A stretch of 64,000 nt of DNA from JAFGSI01 sp041287425 (GCA_041287425.1 JBEULG010000003.1:1-64000); one strand, 5' to 3'; shown: positions 15,087 through 23,975, counted from the stretch's first letter. Made by a program: numbers and translations. Notes: generated by a model not told the origin, from the letters alone.

Positions 15087-16369
15087 CTTGCGCCTCCGCT
15101 GGGCAGGTAAACGCCCACGACCCGATTCTGCGGACGCAGCAGGCGGCGGGCAGCCTCCTCAATCCCGGCCGGTGTGACCTGCCCCAGCCTTTTCAGATAG
15201 TTCAGGAACCAATCGTAGGTGGCGAACATCTCGGCTTGCCCCAGCCAGTAGGCCTGGTTGGTGACGTTTTCCGAGCCGTAGGCGAACAGCGCCCGGGCCT
15301 GTTTGATCGCCCGCCGGACTTCCTCCTCCGGGACGGGTTCTTCCTGGAGACGCCGGATTTGGTCGTCGAAGGCGGCCAGGGCTTCCTCGGCCTTGCGCTG
15401 AGGGTGGACGGTAATGGTGATGGTGTACAGAAAGGGATCGGCAGTCACGAACAAGCCGCCGCCGACCGCAACGGCCAGGTCTCTTTCGACCAGCGCCTGG
15501 TACAGGCGCGAGGTCTTGTTGGAAATACCGCCGCCGCCGAACATGTTGAGGCTGGTGGGGCCGGTCAGCAGGCTGTCGAGGACGGTCAGCGGGAAGAATG
15601 CGGGGTCGTTGGCGGCCGGGGCGCGGTAGCAGATTTGCAGATAGGTGGTCTCGCCGGGGCCTTCCAGGCTCAGACGGTGTTCGCCGGCAGGGGGCGGTTC
15701 GGGGCGGTACAGGCGAGGGGGCGGTTCGACCGGCGGAATCGGCTCGAAGAGTTCGCGCAGGCGCTCGAGCATTTGCCCGCTCTCGAAATCGCCGGCGACG
15801 GCGATAACAGCGTTGTTGGGAGCGTAGTAGGTGCGGTAGTGCTGGTAGAGGTCGTCGCGGCGGATGGTGCGCAGGTCAGCCATATCGCCGATGACTTCGT
15901 GGTGGTAGGGGTGGACGCGGAAGGCGGCGTTCTGGATGGCTTCCCCCAGCCGGAAGAGCGGTTCGTTTTCGTTGCCTTCGCGCTCAGAGATGATGACCGT
16001 CCGCTCCGACTCGACTTCCTTCGCCTCGTAGGTGCAATGGGTCATTCGGTCGGCCTCCAGGCGCAGGGCCAGGTCAATTTTGTCGGCCGGCATGGTTTCG
16101 TAGTAGGTGGTCCAGTCCAGGAAGGTCATGGCGTTCCAGAAGCCGCCGTCGCGGGAGATGGCTTTATCAAGGCTGCCGGCGGGGAAGCGGGGCGTCCCCT
16201 TGAATTGCATGTGTTCGACCCAGTGCGAGATGCCCGTCCGGCCGGTCGGTTCGTCGCGCGAACCAACCCGGTACCAGAGCCAGAAACTGGTCAGCGGGGC
16301 GGTGTGGATTTCTTTCAGCAGGACCAGCAGGCCGTTGGCGAGCAGGGTGCGGGTGATTGGTTGAGGCAT
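15083..16369 (-). CDS. M16-family zinc peptidase, catalytic subunit
   Basis: The 428-aa protein carries the inverted zinc motif HWVEH (49-53) and the distal ligand E129 in VESERTVIISE, 75 residues later, which is canonical for M16. The family degrades small peptides inside a clam-shell chamber. I chose the ATG at 16369, as the family's N-terminus (TLLANGLLVLLKE) begins right after it; an upstream extension in the same frame is not supported. A GTGATAAAAT box lies about 20 nt upstream. It heads an operon with the inactive M16 partner and acpS. Confidence 0.93.
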   Translation of the reverse strand: MPQPITRTLLANGLLVLLKEIHTAPLTSFWLWYRVGSRDEPTGRTGISHWVEHMQFKGTPRFPAGSLDKAISRDGGFWNAMTFLDWTTYYETMPADKIDLALRLEADRMTHCTYEAKEVESERTVIISEREGNENEPLFRLGEAIQNAAFRVHPYHHEVIGDMADLRTIRRDDLYQHYRTYYAPNNAVIAVAGDFESGQMLERLRELFEPIPPVEPPPRLYRPEPPPAGEHRLSLEGPGETTYLQICYRAPAANDPAFFPLTVLDSLLTGPTSLNMFGGGGISNKTSRLYQALVERDLAVAVGGGLFVTADPFLYTITITVHPQRKAEEALAAFDDQIRRLQEEPVPEEEVRRAIKQARALFAYGSENVTNQAYWLGQAEMFATYDWFLNYLKRLGQVTPAGIEEAARRLLRPQNRVVGVYLPSGGAR

Positions 16370-16404
16370 GGCGTCTTCACGGAGGGCGGATTTTATCACA
16401 GCCT

Positions 16405-17406
16405 TCACGGTTGCGGGAAGCCCACCTCGACGAACCACAAGTCGCACAGCCCCTGGAAGGACTGGCAAGCAGGAGCATCCAGCCAGGGATGCTGCCAGTC
16501 GGTGGGGGTGCGGGTGGGGTCGTGGAAGGCCAGGGCGTAGGGTTCGACGGCCCGCCGCAGGGTGACAAAGGGGCCGTGCAATTCGGTCTGATTGAGCGGG
16601 ATGTTGACCGGCACGACCAGCGAGACGGGGATGTCGGCTTCGACCGGCACGGTCAGATTGAGTTGAACGGGCAGGACGGTGCCGGCCGGCAGGATGATGT
16701 TGGTCGGCGCCCGGACGATTTCCAGGCCGCCGGTGCTGAGCGTGACGTAGGCGCGGGTGATGGTTGTGTCGCGGGTCAGCACGACCTCGGTGGTCTGGTT
16801 GATGGTGACGGGCAGGCTGGCGTGTACGATGGTGTTGACGGGGATTTGGGTGCGGATGCTGGCGGCATCCATTGCGCCGAAGGACTCGTACAGGCCGTTG
16901 TAGAGCAGGTCGTTGGAGAGGCGCGCCGAGAGGACATAGACGTAGCGGCTCAGAATCAGCACGGCGGCGATGAGGATGGCGTTGACGATCAGGGAAATCG
17001 TGCCGGTCACCGTCCAGTAGGCGTGCATGGTCAGTCTGCCTTCGGGGCGGCGGAGGATGCGCTTCCAGAGGGATAAACGCGCCTGTTTGGATTCGCGCCC
17101 TGCGCTCTCGATGGCGCGCAGACGCAGGCCGGGGTTGATGCCGCGCCCGCGCTGGCGTTCGGGTGTGGCGGCGGCCGCCGGCGGGGGGGGGCTGACCGGC
17201 TGCGCCGGGCGGGGCTGCTCAGCGGCGGGCGGGGGCGGGGCGGCGGAGCGTTCTGTTCCCGGTTGCAAGCGCGGCGGGATGAAAGTCGGCCGCGGGCGCG
17301 GTTGCGCCGGCCGGGGCCGCCTGGCCGCCGGTTCACCGTCGGCGGGCCGTTCGGCGGGCGTTCTTTTCTCATCCTCGTCTTTGGGGGCAGAATCGAGAAT
17401 GCTCAT
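16405..17406 (-). CDS. Proline-rich, single-span membrane protein of unknown function
   Basis: The 333-aa protein has a long Pro/Ala/Arg-rich, low-complexity N-terminus (about 20-95) and a basic juxtamembrane stretch. One membrane helix follows (about 136-160; IVNAILIAAVLILSRYVYVL), then a beta-rich C-terminal domain of about 165 residues that would lie outside the cell. That domain has repeated VPV..IP strands and one pair of Cys near the end, perhaps a disulfide. GAGGAGG lies 7 nt before the ATG. The gene is divergent from the FAD oxidoreductase. Confidence 0.65.
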   Translation of the reverse strand: MSILDSAPKDEDEKRTPAERPADGEPAARRPRPAQPRPRPTFIPPRLQPGTERSAAPPPPAAEQPRPAQPVSPPPPAAAATPERQRGRGINPGLRLRAIESAGRESKQARLSLWKRILRRPEGRLTMHAYWTVTGTISLIVNAILIAAVLILSRYVYVLSARLSNDLLYNGLYESFGAMDAASIRTQIPVNTIVHASLPVTINQTTEVVLTRDTTITRAYVTLSTGGLEIVRAPTNIILPAGTVLPVQLNLTVPVEADIPVSLVVPVNIPLNQTELHGPFVTLRRAVEPYALAFHDPTRTPTDWQHPWLDAPACQSFQGLCDLWFVEVGFPQP

Positions 17407-17549
17407 GAGTGACCTCCTCGGGTGCAGGAGCAATTCTTTTCAGGCAGCCGATTTCTCATCGCAAGCCTGGTTTGCGTATAAATATAGCATAGAGTAGAAA
17501 AATCCGTTTGAGAAGCGGGGGACGAAGCGCGGCAGTGTGACTTTTGTAC

Positions 17550-17578
17550 TTGCCGTGCTCCTCTGGCGCGGCTATAAT
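17550..17578 (+). promoter_or_regulatory. Promoter of the FAD oxidoreductase gene
   Basis: TTGCCG (17550-17555) and TATAAT (17573-17578) are 17 bp apart. Transcription would start near 17585, and GAAGGAG lies before the ATG at 17611. Confidence 0.8.
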
Positions 17579-17610
17579 TCCGCCCGGAATTCTGAAGGAG
17601 AGACCATTCT

Positions 17611-18945
17611 ATGGGAGATTGCAAATATCTGGTTGCAGTGGCCGGGGCCGGACCGGCCGGCCTGTTTGCGGCCCGCAAACTGGCCGAGAACGGGGCGCGG
17701 GTGGCGCTCTTCAATCGGGATGTCAAACCGGGCGGCCTGGCCGAGTATGGAATCTATCCGGATAAATTGAAGATGAAAGACGGCCTGCGCCGTCAATTCG
17801 CCAGCATTTTGGCGCATCCGAACATCGAATATTTCGGCCATGTGAGCGTCTGTTCGGGCGGCAGTTTTGTGGTCGAGGATTTGTTGATGGCCGGTTTCCA
17901 GGCTGTGGTGGTGGCGACCGGTGCCCAGGGCACCAAGTGGCTGCGCCTGCCCGGCGAGACTCTGCCGGGCGTGTATCACGCCAAAGAAATCGTCTATCAC
18001 TACAATCTCTTGCCGCCTTACAGTCAGAAGAAGTATTTGTTGGGGAAGCGCGTGGCGATTGTGGGGGCGGGCAACGTGATGATGGATATTGCCCGCTATC
18101 TGATTCGGGAACGAAAAGTGGAAGAAGTGGTTGCGGTGGTGCGGCGCGGCCCGGCGGAGGTCAAGTTTTCGAAGCAGGAGATGGAGGCGCTGGCGGCCAA
18201 TCTCGACCTGGCGGCCCTGGAGGCCGAGTTCGCCCGCGTCGGGCCGGTGATGCAGGCCGTTGGTCAGGATGTGGAGGCGGCCCGGGCGGCGTTTACCGAC
18301 GCCCTGCCGCGCGCCCTCCCGCCGGTCTCCTCGACCCGCTTCCGCTTCGAGTTCCTGGCCTCGCCGGTGCGCGTCATGGGCGACTGGCTGAACGGCGTCA
18401 GCGGGCTCAAGGTGGAAGAGAACACCCTGATAGCGGTGGATGGGACGGTCAAGGCGCGCGGCACAGCCCAGACCCGTCAAATCGAAGCCGATACGGTCAT
18501 CTTTGCGATTGGCGACACGGTGGACCGCGATTTTTGTATTCCGGTTTTCAACGATTCTTACATGGCATCCAAACAGCCGCGCTTCCCGGTGGATGGGATT
18601 TCGTTCGAGGCGTTTAACCCGGATACCAATCAGCCCATCGAGGGGGTTTTCCTGGCCGGCTGGGCGCGGCAGGCCAGCACCGGACTGGTCGGCTATGCCC
18701 GCCGGGACGGCGAACTGGCGGCCGAGGCGGTCTTGCAGTATTTGCGCTCTCTGCCGGCGCTGCCGGAGGTGGAGGCGCTCTATCAGCGTTTCGTCAACCG
18801 CTTGCTGGAGACGCACCTGCGGGTGGTGCGCCGCGCCGATTTGCAGCGGGTGGAGGCGGCCGAGCAGGCCAGGGCCGCCGAACTGGGTTTGCCGGCCTTC
18901 AAGTTCGCTTCGAACGATGAGATGTTCGCGGCAATGGGGATGTGA
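17611..18945 (+). CDS. FAD-dependent pyridine nucleotide oxidoreductase (FprA / glutamate synthase small-subunit-like)
   Basis: The 444-aa protein has an FAD Rossmann motif AGAGPAG (11-17) and a second dinucleotide fold KRVAIVGAGNVMMDIARYL (about 146-164), which would bind NAD(P)H. FAIGDTVD (about 300) and GVFLAGWARQASTGLVGYAR match adrenodoxin/ferredoxin-NADP reductase-like proteins (FprA type), where the GxxxxG segment contacts the flavin. It lacks an N-terminal iron-sulfur domain. Likely role: electron transfer between NADPH and a ferredoxin. A ferredoxin gene is nearby (21774), but not adjacent. Confidence 0.85.
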   Translation: MGDCKYLVAVAGAGPAGLFAARKLAENGARVALFNRDVKPGGLAEYGIYPDKLKMKDGLRRQFASILAHPNIEYFGHVSVCSGGSFVVEDLLMAGFQAVVVATGAQGTKWLRLPGETLPGVYHAKEIVYHYNLLPPYSQKKYLLGKRVAIVGAGNVMMDIARYLIRERKVEEVVAVVRRGPAEVKFSKQEMEALAANLDLAALEAEFARVGPVMQAVGQDVEAARAAFTDALPRALPPVSSTRFRFEFLASPVRVMGDWLNGVSGLKVEENTLIAVDGTVKARGTAQTRQIEADTVIFAIGDTVDRDFCIPVFNDSYMASKQPRFPVDGISFEAFNPDTNQPIEGVFLAGWARQASTGLVGYARRDGELAAEAVLQYLRSLPALPEVEALYQRFVNRLLETHLRVVRRADLQRVEAAEQARAAELGLPAFKFASNDEMFAAMGM

Positions 18946-19000
18946 GCCGTTTTGCCGGCCGGCAGAACGCTGCGCCGGTTTCCAGGCAAGGCAAGGCGAC

Positions 19001-19028
19001 GGCCGCCGGAGGGCGGCCGTTCGTTTGA
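19001..19028 (+). terminator. Terminator hairpin after the FAD oxidoreductase gene
   Basis: GGCCGCC-GGAG-GGCGGCC is a perfect 7-bp stem followed by GTTCGTTTGA. The T-content is modest. Confidence 0.6.
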
Positions 19029-19050
19029 CGGCAGGTTGCAGACGGCGCTT

Positions 19051-20052
19051 CTAGCGTTGGGCGCAGCGGGCGCGCAGGGCGTGTTTTTCTTCGCTGCTCA
19101 AGAAAGCCGTTTCGAGGGCGTTGATTTGCGCCTGGCGGATTTGCTCCGCCGTCAGCCCGGCCTGAGGGGCGGCGACATTGTATTCATAGGGCAGGGTGAT
19201 GGCGCTGATGCCGGGGTCGTCGGTGTTGAGGCTGGCCAGGAGGCCGCGTTCCAGGAATTTCTTGAGCGGATGGCTGGCGTAGTCGGGGACGCAGGAGGTC
19301 TGCACGTTGCTGGTCAGGCAGGATTCGATGCCGATGCCGCGCTCGGCGAGGTAATCGAGCAGTGCGGGATCTTCGGCGGCGCGGATGGCATGGCCGAGGC
19401 GTTCGGCCCCCAGGTTGTGGAGGGCGCTCCAGATGCTTTCTGGCCCGGCGCTTTCGCCGGCATGGACGGTGATGCGCCAGCCGGCGTCGCGGGCGCGGCG
19501 GAAGTGGTCGCGGAACCAGTCGGCGGGGAAGTTGGCCTCGTCGCCGGCCAGGTCGAGGGCGGTGATGTGGTCGCGTTGGGTCAGCAGCGCTTCCAGTTCG
19601 CGGCGGGCGGCCTCCGGCCCGTAGGTGCGGCTGAGGATGCCGATCAGGTTGACGCGCACGCCGAAATCGCGCTCCCCGGCGGCGGTCCCGTCCACGACGG
19701 CCTCGGTCACCGCCTGGGGGTCGAGGCGGTTGGCCTCGGCCATGAACCAGGGACTGAAGCGCAGTTCGGCGTAATCCAGGCCTTCGTTCTTCAGGTCTGC
19801 GACGTTCTCGTAGGCGATGCGGCGAACCGCCTCGTCATCTACCATGACGGCGGTCATCCAGCGGAATTTGGCGATGAAGGCCATCACGCCCGGCTGGGGT
19901 TCGGTGACCTGGACGTGAGGCCGCAGCCCCTCCAGGTCGAAGGCCGGGAGGGGCAGGTTGTAGCGGCGGCCGAGGTCGAGGATGGTCTCGAGGCGCACTG
20001 CTCCGTCGAGGTGACGGTGGAGTTCAACGAGGGGCAGGCGAGAGTCGATCAA
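19051..20052 (-). CDS. add: Adenosine deaminase
   Basis: The 333-aa TIM-barrel amidohydrolase converts adenosine or deoxyadenosine to inosine. Zinc and catalytic motifs are all visible: HRHLDG (H12, H14), VHAGES (about 197) with the catalytic Glu, the GHAI histidine, and SLNTDDP (about 275) with the Asp ligands. It begins with TTG (20050-20052), which overlaps the stop of the upstream PilZ gene as TTGA; no better start exists before HRHLDG. Co-transcription with two PilZ genes is unexpected. Related aminodeoxyfutalosine or adenine deaminases cannot be fully excluded. Confidence 0.9.
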   Translation of the reverse strand: MIDSRLPLVELHRHLDGAVRLETILDLGRRYNLPLPAFDLEGLRPHVQVTEPQPGVMAFIAKFRWMTAVMVDDEAVRRIAYENVADLKNEGLDYAELRFSPWFMAEANRLDPQAVTEAVVDGTAAGERDFGVRVNLIGILSRTYGPEAARRELEALLTQRDHITALDLAGDEANFPADWFRDHFRRARDAGWRITVHAGESAGPESIWSALHNLGAERLGHAIRAAEDPALLDYLAERGIGIESCLTSNVQTSCVPDYASHPLKKFLERGLLASLNTDDPGISAITLPYEYNVAAPQAGLTAEQIRQAQINALETAFLSSEEKHALRARCAQR

Positions 20053-20426
20053 AAGCGGCTGGGAGTGTAGAAGGTGGGGGGTTCACGTTTGCCGAATTGC
20101 TCGGCAATTTTTTCGAGCAACTGGGCCTGCTGCGGGGTCAGGTTTTCGACTTTCAGGCCGATGTTGTAGACGTTCGGTTCGAGTTCGTCGGGCTTGCACC
20201 AGACGGTGCGGGTGGCGAGGGTGACCAGCGGGTTGTCGGTCAGTTCGCCGATCAACTCGATTTGCAGCAAGAACGGCATGCCGGGGGGAATCTGGAGGTG
20301 GCTGTCGATGCGCAGACCGGTGGGGGCCACATCCACCAGGTGCCCAATCATCTGGCCGGAGGTGCTGTCCATGACGCAGATGTAGTAGGAAATTTCCTTG
20401 CGCTTTTGTTTGCGCCGCTCGTGCAT
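20049..20426 (-). CDS. PilZ-domain protein
   Basis: The 125-aa protein opens with ERRKQKRKE, the RxxxR-type basic motif of PilZ domains. VDVAPTGLRID follows, where the consensus D/NxSxxG has Ala in place of Ser. PilZ domains bind cyclic di-GMP and switch partner activity; the Ser-to-Ala change may weaken or tune binding. An amphipathic C-terminal helix (PQQAQLLEKIAEQFG) follows. It is a paralogue of the next gene upstream and is translationally coupled to add. Confidence 0.85.
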   Translation of the reverse strand: MHERRKQKRKEISYYICVMDSTSGQMIGHLVDVAPTGLRIDSHLQIPPGMPFLLQIELIGELTDNPLVTLATRTVWCKPDELEPNVYNIGLKVENLTPQQAQLLEKIAEQFGKREPPTFYTPSRF

Positions 20427-20441
20427 GGGTGGCTCGTGGTC

Positions 20442-20843
20442 TTATTTATTTCCAGTGGGCGGTTCGGTTGGCCGGTTGGAAATGGCACGGCGTTGTTCCT
20501 GCAGGCCGTAGGTGTCTATGATGCGGTTGATCACCGCCTGGTCCTCGGGGGCGATTTCGACGACTTCGAAGCCGGCGTTGTAGAAGTGCGGGTCAATATC
20601 GGGATGACACCAGATGCTGCGGGCGACCACTTCCAGGAAAGGTTTGTTGGCGATGTCATCGGTCAGTTCCAGTTTCACCCGGAAAGTCTCGCCGACCGGC
20701 ACAGGGTCATCGCATAGGAGCATGGCTCCTTTTTCGGCGATATCGACCAAATAGCCCAGCAAATTGCGGGTGCGCACGTCGAAGGCGCGCATGTAGTAGA
20801 TGAGAGTGTGCCGTTTGGCCTTTCTGCGTTCTTGCATGCCCAT
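20442..20843 (-). CDS. PilZ-domain protein
   Basis: The 133-aa protein resembles its neighbour at 20049 along its length (start MGMQERRKAKRH, then YLVDIAEKGAML, IWCHPD, YNAGFEV). The RxxxR motif is present, but the D/NxSxxG motif is degenerate (DIAEKG), so c-di-GMP binding is uncertain. The two probably arose by tandem duplication. It is the first gene of the operon and has a near-consensus promoter and an AAGGAT ribosome site. Confidence 0.82.
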   Translation of the reverse strand: MGMQERRKAKRHTLIYYMRAFDVRTRNLLGYLVDIAEKGAMLLCDDPVPVGETFRVKLELTDDIANKPFLEVVARSIWCHPDIDPHFYNAGFEVVEIAPEDQAVINRIIDTYGLQEQRRAISNRPTEPPTGNK

Positions 20844-20861
20844 CCTTTCGCTGATGTGTTA

Positions 20862-20890
20862 AGTATAGGCGAAATTTGTTCTGGAATCAA
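20862..20890 (-). promoter_or_regulatory. Promoter of the PilZ-PilZ-add operon
   Basis: On the minus strand TTGATT (20885-20890) and TATACT (20862-20867) are 17 bp apart. Confidence 0.75.
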
Positions 20891-20959
20891 CACCTTTTCA
20901 GATGCTGTTAGGGAGATTTTCGAAAGGGGGCGTTGACTTTTGGTCGTGGAAATTGACGC

Positions 20960-20965
20960 TATAAT
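20960..20965 (+). promoter_or_regulatory. -10 hexamer upstream of the acyltransferase gene
   Basis: A perfect TATAAT preceded by GC lies about 140 nt before the ATG at 21104. A TTGACT sits 21 bp upstream, too far for a normal -35. The long leader contains a short stretch reminiscent of the MITE end (TCTTGGCGGT). Confidence 0.45.
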
Positions 20966-21103
20966 GGGATAAAAATAGACTTGATCAGGAATAACTGCTA
21001 TGAGGCCCAGAATACCAAGAATATCCCTCAATTGGCCTCTTGGCGGTAAAAAGGATGGCCGGCAAATTCAAATCAGTCCATAGTTGATTGGCTGAGGAGG
21101 CAT

Positions 21104-21730
21104 ATGTCAAAATTCAAACTGGTTTGTGCCGCGTTGGTGGCTTTCTTGCCATTTAACTGGCTGCGCGTCTGGGGATACCGCCTGTTCTTTGGCTACCAAA
21201 TCGAAGGGGCGAAGATCGGGTGGGGGACAATCCTGGGTGTGACGTCGGCCCGCTTGGGACGTTGTCAGATTGGCTATCTGAATCAGTTCGTCGGGCCGAT
21301 GACGCTCACGATTGCCGATGGCGTCAAAATTGGTGATCAGAATCGCTTCGTATGCGGTTTCTGGACTCTCGAACATGGTCAGGAATATGCGCGCTGTCTC
21401 ACCATCGGAGAGAACGCCCGGATTACTTCGTCTCATTACTTTGATGTCTGTGGCGCCCTGGAAATTGGTGCCGGTTCCTGGATCGCGGGCATTGGCTCTC
21501 AGTTCTGGACCCATGGGGCTGGCATCGCCCGCCGTTATGTAAAGATCGGCAAGGATTGTTATCTTGGCAGTGCAGTTTGTTTTGGGCCGGGCGCGGTGAT
21601 CGAAGACGGCGTGATGGTGGCATTGGGTAGCGTCGTGACGCGCAAATTCGCAGGGAATCATCTCCTGCTTGGCGGCGCGCCTGCCTCGGTGGTGATGAGC
21701 CATTACGATTGGAAATCGCGGCAAGGGTAG
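21104..21730 (+). CDS. Hexapeptide-repeat (left-handed beta-helix) acyltransferase
   Basis: The 208-aa protein has an N-terminal hydrophobic helix (about 6-20), then many imperfect hexapeptide repeats (IGWGTI, IGDQNR, IGENAR, IGAGSW, IGKDCY, IEDGVM) that build a left-handed beta-helix. LGGAPASVV near the end matches the closing loop of the NodL/LacA/CysE-like group. Likely role: O- or N-acetylation of a sugar in cell-surface polysaccharide. AGGAGG lies 6 nt before the ATG. The partner glycosyltransferases are not in the window. Confidence 0.85.
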   Translation: MSKFKLVCAALVAFLPFNWLRVWGYRLFFGYQIEGAKIGWGTILGVTSARLGRCQIGYLNQFVGPMTLTIADGVKIGDQNRFVCGFWTLEHGQEYARCLTIGENARITSSHYFDVCGALEIGAGSWIAGIGSQFWTHGAGIARRYVKIGKDCYLGSAVCFGPGAVIEDGVMVALGSVVTRKFAGNHLLLGGAPASVVMSHYDWKSRQG

Positions 21731-21773
21731 AGATCGCCTCTTTCGAGGGGCAAACGTTCCCGAAAGGATTCTT

Positions 21774-22580
21774 ATGTGTGACTTTTGCACCCAGCATGGG
21801 GAAGGCAAGAAATGGTATCTGGCAATCGAAAACTACGCCCGCGATTTGCTCGACCAGGATGGCCGGCGCGAGTATATCGCTCACTTTCTGAACCACTTCG
21901 TCGAGGAGAAAGGCCCTGCCATCCGTCAACTCGAAGCGGTGACGCGGACGCCGGTCTATCCGGCCGTGCGGACGGTTTTGCAGCGCAATGCCCGCCGCAA
22001 TCACTTCGGCCAGGTGGTAACCATCGAGGAGGTCGAACAAATCCTGTCCATCGTTGGCGAGGTGGTGCGCCTGCCATGTGTCTGTCGGCGGCTGACAACC
22101 GGCCGCATGGACGCCCGCTACTGCTATGGCCTGATGGTTGACCCTCGTCTGAACGGCCTGCTCGACGATTCGTTCAGCCTGGAAGTGCTCCAACCGGCCG
22201 AGGCGCTGGCCGCCATCTGTCAGCACGATAAAGAGGGCCTGATTCACTCCGTCTGGACGTTCAAGACGCCCTATATCGGCGGTCTGTGCAACTGCGACCA
22301 GGATTGCATGGCCTATCGCGTAACATACAGTCAGCATTACTTCAAAAACATGTTTCGCGGCGAGGCGGTCGCTCAAATTGCAGACGAGGTTTGTAATGGA
22401 TGCAAAGCCTGCCTGCGCCAGTGTCAGTTTGGGGCGCTGCGCTGGTCGGCGGCGAGCAAGAAGGTGAGTGTCGATCCGCGCCAGTGCTACGGGTGCGGCG
22501 TTTGCCGGGCGGCCTGTCAGCGCGGGGCGATTGCAATGCAGCCGAGGAGCAGTCATCCGCTGGCAGCGGGGCTTTGGTAA
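21774..22580 (+). CDS. Two-cluster 4Fe-4S ferredoxin-domain protein with extra cysteine motifs
   Basis: The 268-aa protein ends in a 2[4Fe-4S] ferredoxin domain (about 202-255), with motifs CNGCKACLRQC and CYGCGVCRAAC. The N-terminal 200 residues form an unfamiliar helical domain with additional Cys groups: CDFC at 2-5, PCVCR at about 101-105 and CNCDQDC at about 170-176. These could bind another cluster or metal. No membrane segment is seen, so it is a cytoplasmic electron carrier or redox regulator. AAAGGA lies before the ATG. The physiological partner is unknown. Confidence 0.8.
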   Translation: MCDFCTQHGEGKKWYLAIENYARDLLDQDGRREYIAHFLNHFVEEKGPAIRQLEAVTRTPVYPAVRTVLQRNARRNHFGQVVTIEEVEQILSIVGEVVRLPCVCRRLTTGRMDARYCYGLMVDPRLNGLLDDSFSLEVLQPAEALAAICQHDKEGLIHSVWTFKTPYIGGLCNCDQDCMAYRVTYSQHYFKNMFRGEAVAQIADEVCNGCKACLRQCQFGALRWSAASKKVSVDPRQCYGCGVCRAACQRGAIAMQPRSSHPLAAGLW

Positions 22581-22723
22581 GGGGAAATTCTCGTAACCGC
22601 CTTGCTCGCCCAAGCGCCTGAAAAAACGCAACCCTCCAGACGGCCATGCCAGGGGCGTGGTATAAATGGCTTATCTTGCTTTTCCTTGATATGTGTTATT
22701 ATTAGGACAAAGGAGAGTGGAAT

Positions 22724-23953
22724 ATGCATAAAAAATTATTCTTTCCGGCTGTTCTATTGATTTTATCTATCCTGGCCTGTTCGATTCCTGGCGTGACGGA
22801 AACGCCTTCCGAGACCGAATCGCCTGGCGAGGTAACCGACACCCCGACCTCGCCGGCGCCGGCCTCTGAATTGCGCGTGGCCTATGCGCGGGGAGGCAAC
22901 ATCTGGCTGTGGAGCGAAAGCGGCGGCTCGAGACAGTTGACCTTCTCCGGCGCAGACAGCGCTCCCCGGATTGCCTCCGACGGCGCGGTGGTAGCCTTCC
23001 GGCGCGGGGAGGAACTTTGGGCCGTCAACAGCGATGGTAGCGGTGAACGCCTGCTGGTCAGCGCCGCTTACCTGGCCGCCCTTGTCCCGCCGGCTGAGGG
23101 CACCGCCGTCTTGCACTGGTTTGCCTGGCAGCCCGCGAGCCACAGCGTGTATTTTGGGACGTCCCAGCAAGGCGAGGCCTTCACGGTTCCGGTGCTCGAT
23201 TTGCACCGCGTGGACGCAGATTCTGGCGCCCCGCCCTCTCTGCTGCTGCCGGCCGGCGCGGGCGGTTGGGCCTATTTCTCGCCAGATGGCCGCTATCTGG
23301 CCGTCTCGCAGCCGGAGAACATTCTCCTCTTCGACCCCATGAGCGGAAGCGTCAGCACCCTGCTGAGTTTCGAATTCGTGATGACCTACAGCGAGTGGTT
23401 CTACCTGCCCGAAGTGACCTGGAAAGCCGATGCCTCGGGCCTGTGGACGGTCATCCCGGCGCACGATTCGCTGGGCGTGCCGACCGAGCCGACCGAGGTC
23501 TGGTATATCCCGCTGACGGGCGGCGCCACGCTGCTCGATTCATTTGTGGCTGCGCCGGTCTTTGTCGATTTCCCGCGGCTCTCGCCCGATGGGACGCGGG
23601 TATTGTACGTGCAGGAAGGCGGCGGCTCCAACACCTTGCTGCTGCGTCAGATCGGCGGCGGCGAGATGACCGTCCTGACGGCCGCGGCCGGTCAGTTTGG
23701 GACGGTTGGCTGGGCGCCCGATTCGAACCAGTTTGTGTACTGGAATCCCCTGCCGGCTAACGCCTATTACGGCTATCCCGGCCTGGGCTTCTCCTTCGTC
23801 TCGGATGTCGGCACAGAGGCCTACAACGTGCGCTGGGTGGATGCGGCCCGCTTGCTCTTTTTGGCCGGCAGCGACTTGCGCCTGCGCACCGGCCCGGCCT
23901 CCGGCCTTTCCATCGACAGCGGCGTAGAGGCTTACGATTTTACTGTGCATTAA
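22724..23953 (+). CDS. Lipoprotein with TolB-like beta-propeller
   Basis: The 409-aa protein has a lipoprotein signal (FPAVLLILSILAC, Cys19) and a Thr/Pro/Ser/Glu linker (about 22-48). Repeated propeller blades follow, with FSPDGRYLAVS, LSPDGTRVLYV and WAPDSNQFVYW motifs typical of WD40-like/TolB repeats. It would sit on the outer face of the cell membrane. Exact ligand and role are unknown. AAAGGAG lies 9-10 nt before the ATG. A strong terminator follows, so it is a single-gene unit. Confidence 0.82.
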   Translation: MHKKLFFPAVLLILSILACSIPGVTETPSETESPGEVTDTPTSPAPASELRVAYARGGNIWLWSESGGSRQLTFSGADSAPRIASDGAVVAFRRGEELWAVNSDGSGERLLVSAAYLAALVPPAEGTAVLHWFAWQPASHSVYFGTSQQGEAFTVPVLDLHRVDADSGAPPSLLLPAGAGGWAYFSPDGRYLAVSQPENILLFDPMSGSVSTLLSFEFVMTYSEWFYLPEVTWKADASGLWTVIPAHDSLGVPTEPTEVWYIPLTGGATLLDSFVAAPVFVDFPRLSPDGTRVLYVQEGGGSNTLLLRQIGGGEMTVLTAAAGQFGTVGWAPDSNQFVYWNPLPANAYYGYPGLGFSFVSDVGTEAYNVRWVDAARLLFLAGSDLRLRTGPASGLSIDSGVEAYDFTVH

Positions 23954-23975
23954 AAGTCGGGCAGGGAGGCAAAGG

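Noticed and set aside
14049..16540. Long plus-strand frames across the M16 genes
   Set aside because: Antisense to two genes with recognisable M16 structure; composition is typical of shadow frames.
21010..21055. Third MITE copy
   Set aside because: Only about 20 bp (CTCTTGGCGGTAAAA-like) resemble the element end; no second terminus or hairpin is found.
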